Positions 56,715 through 64,000 of a DNA stretch of 64,000 nucleotides are shown here, piece by piece. The notes below the pieces were generated by a model. It saw only the letters and a program-made list of their open reading frames with translations. It was not told the DNA's origin and did no database searches. The translations under genes and the position numbers were made by a program. Source of the DNA: Flavobacteriales bacterium. Lineage in GTDB: Bacteria > Bacteroidota > Bacteroidia > Flavobacteriales_F > PHOS-HE28. The stretch covers positions 1 through 64,000 of the forward strand of contig JAHBUL010000008.1 in the NCBI GenBank assembly GCA_019638085.1, read 5' to 3'. Position 1 is the first letter of the stretch. Each line of letters starts with the position of its first letter.

Positions 56715-59700
56715 ATGGGTGCGACCTTCGCCTCAATTGATCGCGTTTCGAATATGCCCAACCTGAAGCCAACCATTCCACGGAACATTTTCAGCTTTTT
56801 CCAGAATACCGCCTCCTCACACCCGGATTCGGTTGCCCTGATCAGCGATCAGACCCGACTGACGTACAGCGAACTCGCCACAAAGGCCGGGCGCTTGGCG
56901 GAGCAACTGCATCAAATAGGAATCACTTCCGGTTCGAACGTGGGGCTTTGCTTGGAGCGGTCCCCCGAGCTGGTCATCAGTGTTCTGGGGATCCTTCAAT
57001 CCGGAGCTGCCTATGTTCCTATTGACCCGATGTATCCTACGGAGCGGATCGCCCTCATGCTGGAGGATGCTCTCCCACCCGTGGTGATCACCGACAGCGC
57101 ACATGCGCATCTCTTTCCTTCATCGGCCAAGCTGCTCGTGATCGACAGGACCGAGCTTACCAAGGGTGCTGTGTTCCAAGAGCAATCCCCTGCATCACCT
57201 GCCAACCTCTGCTATATCCTCTTTACTTCCGGTAGCACCGGCCGACCAAAAGGGGTGGCCATGCACCACGAACCATTGATCAACTTGATCCAGTGGCAAT
57301 TGCGTACCTCGGTGCTCGGCCACGGGGACAAGACGCTGCAGTTCGCGCCGATCAGCTTTGATGTGAGCTTCCAGGAACTCTTCACCACGTTCGGCCAAGG
57401 CGGCACCTTGGTGATGATCACCGATGAGGACCGGTTGAACAGTACCCAATTGCTGCGCAAGATCATTGCGGAGAAGATCAATCGAGTGATCGTGCCCTTC
57501 GTGGCACTTCAGTACTTGGCTGAAGCCGTGCAACGTACCGGTGAGGTGCCCGTATCCCTGAAGGAAGTGTTCACCAGCGGCGAGCAGTTGAAGATCACCC
57601 CGGCGGTGATCAATCTCTTCCAGCACCTGCCCGGCTGTCGGTTCTGCAACCAGTACGGTCCCACTGAAAGCCACGTGGTGAGCGAATTGGAACTGAAAGG
57701 CGATCCAACAACTTGGCCACCGCTGCCCACCATCGGCCACGCCATCGACAATGTGAAGCTGCTCGTACTCGACGAGGAGATGCAACCTGTGGAACAAGGT
57801 GTTGAGGGCGAACTCTATTTGGGTGGTCCCTGCTTGGCTACTGGCTATTTCGGCCGGGAAGACCTGACCTCCGAGCGCTTCATTCCAGACCCCTTCACCC
57901 CGGGTGGCCGCTTGTATCGCACCGGCGACCGGTCGGTAGAGCTGCCCGACGGCAGTATTGATTACAAGGGCCGCATTGATGGACAGGTCAAGGTGCGCGG
58001 CTATCGGATCGAATTGGGCGAAGTGGAAGTGGCTTTGGAAAAGCATGCTTCAATTCAACAAGCCGTGGCCACCGTGCGCGAAGACAATCCCGGACTGATG
58101 CGCTTGGTGGGCTACTATGTTCCGAGCAGCCCGCTCACTACCAACGACCTGCGGACGCATTTGGCAGCCTTGCTACCGGACTATATGGTGCCAGCGGCCT
58201 TCGTGGCGGTGGAAGAATTACCGCGTACACCCAGTGGCAAGATCGATCGCAAGGCACTCCCCGCGCCGGATATGAAACGGCCTGAATTGGACGTGCCCTA
58301 CGCCCGCCCTACGACCGAAGTGCAGAAAACCATGGCCACCGTTTGGGCCGGCCTGCTCGGTGTGGATAAGGTTGGCATCAACGACAATTTCTTCGACCTT
58401 GGCGGAAACTCGCTGCTGAGCATCCAATGCGTGGCCCAGCTTGAAGGACATGGCTTGGAACTACCCATCGTAAAGCTTTATCAGCATCCCACGATCCGTG
58501 CTTGCGCGGAATTCCTGGATGGCGGTTCCCAGGCGATCTCACCCGCTGAAATGGCCCATGCACGTCGCTCCGCGCAGCACGCAGGTAGTCAAGGAGAAAT
58601 AGCCATCATTGGCATGAGCGGCCGTTTCCCAGGCGCGCGAAACGTGGAGGAGCTTTGGAGCAACCTCTTGCAGAAAAAGAACAGCATCACCACGTGGAGC
58701 TTGGATGAGATCGACCCTTCCATTCCGGAAGAGGTGCGAAACGACCCGGACTATGTGCCCGCCCGCGGTGTGATCAACGATGCGGATAAGTTCGATGCGG
58801 GTTTCTTCGGTGTGAACCCGCGCGTGGCCGCACTGATGGATCCCCAGCAACGCGTTTTCATGGAGACGGCTTGGGCCGCCCTGGAGGATGCGGCCTATGA
58901 TCCCGCTCGCTTCGCAGGACTGATCGGCGTGTATGCCGGCATGGGCAACAACACCTACTTCACCCGCAACGTGATCGGTCACCCCGAGCTGATCGAACAG
59001 GTCGGCGATTTCCAGGTGATGACCGGCAATGAGAAGGACTACATCGCCACGCGCTTGGCCTTCGAGTTCGACCTTCGTGGACCGGCCTTGAGCATCCATA
59101 CAGCTTGCAGCACCTCGTTGGTGGCGATCGCACAAGCTGCTAAAGCCCTGCGTGATGGCGAATGCGACATGGCGCTGGCCGGCGGCATTGCCATCACCGT
59201 GCCCATCAACAGCGGGATCACATACAACGAAGGCGGCATGTACAGCCCTGATGGCAGCACACGCACCTTCGATGCAGAAGGGAAAGGAACAAGCTTCAGC
59301 GATGGCGTGGGGATCATCGTGCTCAAGCGCCTCGATGATGCCATCCGCGACCGTGACCAGATCTACGCCACTGTAAAAGGCAGCGCGCTGAACAACGATG
59401 GCAGCGACAAGGCCAGCTTCACTGCCCCCAGCGTGCGTGGACAAGCCGAAGTGATCGCCATGGCCCAAGCCGACGCCGGCGTGAAGCCGCAGGACGTCAC
59501 TTACGTGGAAACGCACGGCACTGCCACTCCGCTGGGCGACCCGATCGAGGTGGAAGCACTCACGTTAGCCTTCCTCGGAACGGATCATGGGAAAGGCACG
59601 GCAGCCAAGACCTGTACGATCGGCTCCATCAAGAGCAACGTTGGACACCTTACTGCAGCAGCGGGTGCGGCAGGTGTGATCAAGACCGCGCTTGCCTTGA

Positions 59701-62700
59701 AGGAAGGCACTATCCCTTCCAACGTGGGGTTTGAAACACCGAACCCGGCGATCGATCTAGCCAGCAGCCCTTTCCGGGTGGCCGATGCGAACATCGCTTG
59801 GCCACGGACCTCCACCCCGCGTGTGGCGGGGGTTTCGTCCTTCGGTGTAGGGGGTACGAATGCGCACGTGATCTTGGGAGAAGCGCCGCTGCTGGAAGGA
59901 TCCAGTGAGAGCCGCACGAAGCAGTTGTTCCTGTTGAGTGCAAAGAGCAAGACCAGTTTGAATGCCATGACGGAGAACTTCCGTACGTGGCTGGAGGCAC
60001 ATCCCGATGCTTCGCTGGCGGATGCTTCCTTCACCCTGATGGAAGGACGTCGCTCCTTCAAGCACCGGCGCGTGATCGTTGGTGGCACGCACCAGGAGGT
60101 GATCGATGTGATCGCCAACAAGGACACGAACCTGATGGGTACGCGCGAGCTTCACGAAGCAGCTCCCGGCGTGGTCTTCATGTTCCCCGGCCAAGGCTCG
60201 CAGTATGTGGGCATGGGCCGCGACCTGCATGCGAGCGAACCCGTTTTCGCCCAACACTTCGACCAGTGTTGCACGCTTTTCGAAAAAGCCCTGGGAACGG
60301 ACCTGAAGGCGATCATCTTCCCGTCAGCCGGCGAGGAAGAGGAGGCCGCTGAATTGCTTAAGCAGACCGTACACACACAAGCGGCCCTCTTCTCGATCCA
60401 GTACAGCTTGGCCAAGCTCTGGATGCACTGGGGCATTCAGCCGCAGGCGATGATGGGCCATAGCATCGGGGAGTTCGCAGCGGCCTGCTTGGCCGGTGTA
60501 TTCTCCTTGGAAGATGCAGTGACCTTGGTGGCCAACCGCGGCCGCATGATGCAGGACCTGCCTACGGGCAGCATGCTCAGCGTGCGCGCGGCAGAAGCGG
60601 ACATCACTTCCCGCCTGCCCGAAGGTTGCAGCATCGCCGCCAACAACGGCCCGCAACTGTGTGTGGCCAGCGGACCGAAGGAGATCATCGCCAAATTCCA
60701 AGCGGAATTGGAGAGCGAAGGGATCAGTTGCAAACTGCTGGTGACGAGCCATGCCTTCCATAGCCCGATGATGGACCCCATGGTAGCGCCTTATGCGCGC
60801 ATTGTGGAGCAAGTGGCCTTGAACACGCCGCGCATTCCCATTATCAGCACGGTAACGGCCGAGTGGCTGAAAGATGAGGAAGCCACCAGTGCCAAATACT
60901 GGAGCGATCATTTACGGGCCACGGTCCGTTTTGCCCAAGCCGTGAAATTTGCTTGGGAGGACGCCGACCGTGTGATGCTGGAAGTGGGACCGCGCACCAC
61001 AGCCACCACGCTTGCCCGCCAACAAAGCGCTGATCCGAAGCGGCAAGTGGCCGTGTCCTCCATGGGTTCCGCTTCCGGCAACGGCGAGGAGCTTTCCGCC
61101 TTGCTGCGCGCCGTGGGCGGACTTTGGCAGAGCGGCGTGGAGCTGGACCGCAGCCAATTCTTCGAGCGGGAAGTACGTCACCGCATTTCCTTGCCTACCT
61201 ATGCTTTCGAGCGTGTGCGCCATTGGGTGGACCCGGTCTCCATGGTAGCTGCGGGAGGCCAGGCAATCGCTAGCACCGCCATTGAAGCCCCGGTACCGGA
61301 AGGTGCGGATGCGAACCTCTCCCCGAAGGAGAACCTGATCGAGCAGATCAAGACCTTGTTGGAGGAAAGCTCCGGCCTGGAGCTGGCGGATGCTGCTCCT
61401 GAGGACACCTTTCTGGAGATGGGCCTCGACTCGCTCTTCCTTACCCAAGTGGCCACTTCACTCAGCCGCAAGTTCGGTGTGAAGATCAGCTTCCGACAGC
61501 TGAACGAGGATCTCCCGAACTTGGACAAACTGGCCGATCACCTGCTTCCCCATGTGAAGGAAGAAGGTGCCACACAGCCAGCGCATGCAGCAAAGGCAGG
61601 CGCTACGGCTGCTCCAGTGAATGCCCTGGAGGATGCGCCCGAGCTGAAGAAGGTCTTCGGCGCACAAGCGCGGATCCAGAAGGAAAAGGTAGACGATTTC
61701 ACGCCGGAGCAAAGGGCGTGGTACGACGATTTCCAGAAGCGCTACATCGCCAAGACCGCCAAGAGCAAGGCCTTCACGCAGGCCAACCGCGACAAGATGG
61801 CGGATCCGCGTGTGGTCACCGGCTTCAAGCCCCAGACCAAGGAACTGGTGTACCAAGTGGTGGTGGACCGCAGCGTAGGCTGCCACCTCTGGGATATCGA
61901 TGGGAACGAGTACGTGGACATTCTCAGCGGCTTCGGTTCCTCGATGTTCGGCTACATGCCCGATTTCATCAAGAAGGCCTGCCATGAACAGCTGGATACC
62001 GGCATCGAGATCGGTCCCATGCACCCCTTGGCGGCGGATGTTTCCAACCTGCTCTGTGAGCTCACCGGCGGCGAACGTGCTGCCGTGTGCAACACGGGTA
62101 GCGAAGCCGTACTGGGTGCCATGCGCATGGCGCGTACCGTTACCGGACGCAACCTCATCATCGCGTTCAGCGGCAGCTACCATGGCATCAACGATGAGGT
62201 GATCATCCGCGGAAGCAAGAGCAAGAAGAGCTACCCCGGCGCACCCGGTATTCTTCCGGAAGCCGTGGAGAACATGTTGATCCTCGACTATGGAACACCG
62301 GAGAGCCTGCAGATCATCAAGGAGCGTTGCCACGAAGCGGCGGCTGTGCTGGTGGAGCCGGTACAGAGCCGACGCATGGAATTCCGCCCGGTTGATTTCC
62401 TCCGCGAGGTGCGCGCAGTGACCAAGGAGCATGGAACTGCGTTGATCTTCGATGAGGTGATCACCGGATTCCGGATGCATCCTAACGGAGCGCAAGCCTT
62501 GTTCGGCATCAAGGCGGACATCGGCACCTATGGAAAGGTGATCGGTGGCGGCTTACCCATCGGCGCCATGATCGGCAGCCGCCCGTGGATGGATGCCTTG
62601 GACGGTGGTCCTTGGCAATTCGGTGATGACAGCGTGCCCGAGGCAGGCGTCACCTATTTCGCCGGCACCTTCGTGCGCCACCCGCTGACCATGGCAGCCG

Positions 62701-63233
62701 CCAAAGCCGCATTGGTACACATGAAGGAGGAAGGCCCAGCTTTGCAGGAGCGCCTGAACAGTCTTACCGGAAGGATGGTGGAACGCGCGAACGAGCTATT
62801 CGATAAGTACTTGCTCCCCTACCGCTGGGTCACCTTCGGCAGTGCATTCAAGACCAAGTACGACGAGACCGTCGCCTATCCCGAGCTTTTCTTTTTGTTG
62901 ATGCGCCTTCATGGCGTACACGTGTTGGACTTTCCGCACTTCCTCACAACGGCACACACGGATGCGGATGTGGAATTCATCCTGCAAGCGCTGGAGAAGA
63001 CCTGCCAAGAGTTGCGTGCGAGCGGCTTCATGCCGGAACGCACCTATCCGATCGAGGTAGTGAACAATACCTTGAACGGGCATGTACGGAAGGCTAGCGA
63101 ACGTGTGGCGGAGGCAACGGAACCTCCTGTGGTGGGTGCCCGCTTAGGCCGCACACCCGATGGCGAACCTGGATGGTTCATGCCGAGCGAGAAGCATCCC
63201 GGGAAATATGTGATGCTGGTAACTGAGGAATAA
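56715..63233 (+). CDS. Hybrid NRPS/PKS: A-PCP-KS-AT-ACP-aminotransferase
   Basis: About 2172 residues (alternative starts at 56694 or 56754). Domains: adenylation (about 25-520; FTSGSTGRPKG, NQYGPTESHVV, YRTGDRSVELPDG, TPSGKIDRKAL), carrier (GGNSLLSIQ near 563), ketosynthase (about 625-1055; active Cys in TACSTSLVA near 796, His in ETHGTATPLGDP and KSNVGH), acyltransferase (GQGSQYVGMG, GHSIGEFAAACLAG near 1248, HAFH near 1345, the malonyl-type motif), second carrier (GLDSLFLT near 1570) and a class III, PLP-dependent aminotransferase (about 1690-2130; GSEAVLGAMRMAR, YHGIND, Lys in YGKVIGGG). No KR, DH or ER is seen. This predicts amino acid loading, one malonyl extension and beta-transamination. 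Confidence 0.92.
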   Translation: MGATFASIDRVSNMPNLKPTIPRNIFSFFQNTASSHPDSVALISDQTRLTYSELATKAGRLAEQLHQIGITSGSNVGLCLERSPELVISVLGILQSGAAYVPIDPMYPTERIALMLEDALPPVVITDSAHAHLFPSSAKLLVIDRTELTKGAVFQEQSPASPANLCYILFTSGSTGRPKGVAMHHEPLINLIQWQLRTSVLGHGDKTLQFAPISFDVSFQELFTTFGQGGTLVMITDEDRLNSTQLLRKIIAEKINRVIVPFVALQYLAEAVQRTGEVPVSLKEVFTSGEQLKITPAVINLFQHLPGCRFCNQYGPTESHVVSELELKGDPTTWPPLPTIGHAIDNVKLLVLDEEMQPVEQGVEGELYLGGPCLATGYFGREDLTSERFIPDPFTPGGRLYRTGDRSVELPDGSIDYKGRIDGQVKVRGYRIELGEVEVALEKHASIQQAVATVREDNPGLMRLVGYYVPSSPLTTNDLRTHLAALLPDYMVPAAFVAVEELPRTPSGKIDRKALPAPDMKRPELDVPYARPTTEVQKTMATVWAGLLGVDKVGINDNFFDLGGNSLLSIQCVAQLEGHGLELPIVKLYQHPTIRACAEFLDGGSQAISPAEMAHARRSAQHAGSQGEIAIIGMSGRFPGARNVEELWSNLLQKKNSITTWSLDEIDPSIPEEVRNDPDYVPARGVINDADKFDAGFFGVNPRVAALMDPQQRVFMETAWAALEDAAYDPARFAGLIGVYAGMGNNTYFTRNVIGHPELIEQVGDFQVMTGNEKDYIATRLAFEFDLRGPALSIHTACSTSLVAIAQAAKALRDGECDMALAGGIAITVPINSGITYNEGGMYSPDGSTRTFDAEGKGTSFSDGVGIIVLKRLDDAIRDRDQIYATVKGSALNNDGSDKASFTAPSVRGQAEVIAMAQADAGVKPQDVTYVETHGTATPLGDPIEVEALTLAFLGTDHGKGTAAKTCTIGSIKSNVGHLTAAAGAAGVIKTALALKEGTIPSNVGFETPNPAIDLASSPFRVADANIAWPRTSTPRVAGVSSFGVGGTNAHVILGEAPLLEGSSESRTKQLFLLSAKSKTSLNAMTENFRTWLEAHPDASLADASFTLMEGRRSFKHRRVIVGGTHQEVIDVIANKDTNLMGTRELHEAAPGVVFMFPGQGSQYVGMGRDLHASEPVFAQHFDQCCTLFEKALGTDLKAIIFPSAGEEEEAAELLKQTVHTQAALFSIQYSLAKLWMHWGIQPQAMMGHSIGEFAAACLAGVFSLEDAVTLVANRGRMMQDLPTGSMLSVRAAEADITSRLPEGCSIAANNGPQLCVASGPKEIIAKFQAELESEGISCKLLVTSHAFHSPMMDPMVAPYARIVEQVALNTPRIPIISTVTAEWLKDEEATSAKYWSDHLRATVRFAQAVKFAWEDADRVMLEVGPRTTATTLARQQSADPKRQVAVSSMGSASGNGEELSALLRAVGGLWQSGVELDRSQFFEREVRHRISLPTYAFERVRHWVDPVSMVAAGGQAIASTAIEAPVPEGADANLSPKENLIEQIKTLLEESSGLELADAAPEDTFLEMGLDSLFLTQVATSLSRKFGVKISFRQLNEDLPNLDKLADHLLPHVKEEGATQPAHAAKAGATAAPVNALEDAPELKKVFGAQARIQKEKVDDFTPEQRAWYDDFQKRYIAKTAKSKAFTQANRDKMADPRVVTGFKPQTKELVYQVVVDRSVGCHLWDIDGNEYVDILSGFGSSMFGYMPDFIKKACHEQLDTGIEIGPMHPLAADVSNLLCELTGGERAAVCNTGSEAVLGAMRMARTVTGRNLIIAFSGSYHGINDEVIIRGSKSKKSYPGAPGILPEAVENMLILDYGTPESLQIIKERCHEAAAVLVEPVQSRRMEFRPVDFLREVRAVTKEHGTALIFDEVITGFRMHPNGAQALFGIKADIGTYGKVIGGGLPIGAMIGSRPWMDALDGGPWQFGDDSVPEAGVTYFAGTFVRHPLTMAAAKAALVHMKEEGPALQERLNSLTGRMVERANELFDKYLLPYRWVTFGSAFKTKYDETVAYPELFFLLMRLHGVHVLDFPHFLTTAHTDADVEFILQALEKTCQELRASGFMPERTYPIEVVNNTLNGHVRKASERVAEATEPPVVGARLGRTPDGEPGWFMPSEKHPGKYVMLVTEE

Positions 63234-63270
63234 TAGTACTGAGGAACTTCTGACAAGTTCAAGGACGATC

Positions 63271-64000
63271 ATGGAGAAATTCATTCCGGAAACGCGGCTG
63301 GTTGAGGTAGACTTTAATCCCTTCACCGGTCCTGCGATCCAGCGCACGATACCCACCACGGAAAGCCAGCGCGAAGTCTTTGTGGCATCATCCATGGGAG
63401 CGGACGGGAATCGCGCCTATGTGGAAAGTGTGAGCCTACAACTGGAAGGTGAGATGGACCATCCGGCCATGGAAAAAGCTTTGCAGGACCTGATCGCCAG
63501 GCATGAGAGCCTTCGCAGTGCGATAAGCGCGGACGGCATGCGCATGGTCGTTTTCGAACAAACCGGGAACGCTGTCGTTTTCCACGACCTCCATGATCTG
63601 GAGGATACCGCACGAAAGCAACGACTTATCGCCTTGGCCCATGCGGACATGGAACAGGTGTTTGATCTGGTGAACGGGCCCTTGTTCCGGGTAATGCTCA
63701 TCCGTACAGGAAAACGGACACATCTGCTGCGTCTTAGCGGGCACCATCTCGTCCTGGACGGCTGGAGCCTGGGGATCCTGATGAGCGAGATCAGCGTTCT
63801 GTACAATGCACACCAAGCAGGCGTTCGAGCGGAACTCCCGCCCGCCATTCCGTATAGCGATTACGTGTTCGCCACCCTTGAATTTTCCCGGAGCGCCGAT
63901 CATGCCGCAGTTGAGAAATATTGGATGGACCTGTACCAAGGCACCATTCCGAGGGCCGACCTACCGACGGATCGCAACCGGCCTTCGGAAAAAACCTTCA
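63271..64000 (+). CDS. NRPS condensation-domain protein (5' part)
   Basis: The frame is open from ATG 63271 to the window edge (243 codons), so the gene continues. It is the start of a condensation domain: early TTESQREVFVASSMG (C1-like), RHESLRSAIS, and the active-site HHLVLDG motif (GHHLVLDGWSLG; HHxxxDG). It begins 37 bases after the synthase stop and would accept the beta-amino acyl chain. The synthase end (LGRTPDGEPGWFMPSEKHPG) resembles the linker that precedes a fused C domain in related megasynthases, so one polypeptide seems to have been split in two. Confidence 0.88.
   Translation, partial: MEKFIPETRLVEVDFNPFTGPAIQRTIPTTESQREVFVASSMGADGNRAYVESVSLQLEGEMDHPAMEKALQDLIARHESLRSAISADGMRMVVFEQTGNAVVFHDLHDLEDTARKQRLIALAHADMEQVFDLVNGPLFRVMLIRTGKRTHLLRLSGHHLVLDGWSLGILMSEISVLYNAHQAGVRAELPPAIPYSDYVFATLEFSRSADHAAVEKYWMDLYQGTIPRADLPTDRNRPSEKTF

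Overview
The window looks like chromosomal DNA of a fairly GC-rich member of the Bacteroidota, probably near Flavobacteriales. Four things point there. At least eight complete proteins, plus one fragment, end in a Por/type IX secretion (T9SS) C-terminal sorting domain. There is a lipid-anchored TamA-like barrel protein (TamL type) next to a SpoU methyltransferase. The primary sigma factor is short (about 289 residues). Promoters resemble the Bacteroidota -7 box TAnnTTTG, often written here as TAnnTTCG. No rRNA, tRNA, CRISPR array or complete insertion sequence was recognised.

Layout. 1-928: tail of a secreted protein gene, a terminator, then a gene-free stretch with about three degenerate 128-bp repeats, the third interrupted by a 206-bp MITE-like element with perfect 19-bp inverted ends. 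929-19480: mostly housekeeping (prfC, aroC, rlmD, aroQ, a Xer recombinase) mixed with lineage-specific exported proteins (a sugar-dehydrogenase-like beta-propeller, a thioredoxin-fold lipoprotein or periplasmic protein, a SIMPL protein, a Tyr/Trp/Gly-rich surface protein). 19659-29068: T9SS cargo (M1 peptidase and two repeat or adhesin-like proteins), an OmpA-like lipoprotein, a four-helix-bundle protein and a COG2509 flavoprotein. 29094-43299: a conserved core run: trmH-type methyltransferase, tamL, class I aldolase, accD, rpsO, pnp, rpoD, rpe, an M43 metalloprotease, a small barrel protein, purK and purE. 43333-47785: a TonB-dependent receptor with a small His/Cys-rich partner, a small exported protein and pfkA.

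47930-56457: two tandem paralogous giant secreted proteins (1159 and 1628 residues). Each has FN3-like domains around a region that resembles a gingipain (C25) fold but seems to lack the His/Cys catalytic pair. Long arrays of Cys/Asp-rich repeats, thrombospondin type 3 repeats and a T9SS signal follow. Parts of the arrays are near-identical DNA repeats of 291 bp and 246 bp.

56715-64000: start of a hybrid NRPS/PKS locus. The first protein has the order A-PCP-KS-AT-ACP-aminotransferase, and a condensation-domain protein runs off the right edge. The domain order predicts an amino acid extended by one malonyl unit, transaminated at the beta-keto carbon, then passed to peptide synthesis. This and the tandem giant proteins are the most notable content.

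Several genes (aroC, rpe, purK, the trmH-type gene, the M43 protease, the small TonB partner) have the -7 box only 4-6 bases before the start codon, which suggests leaderless transcripts.
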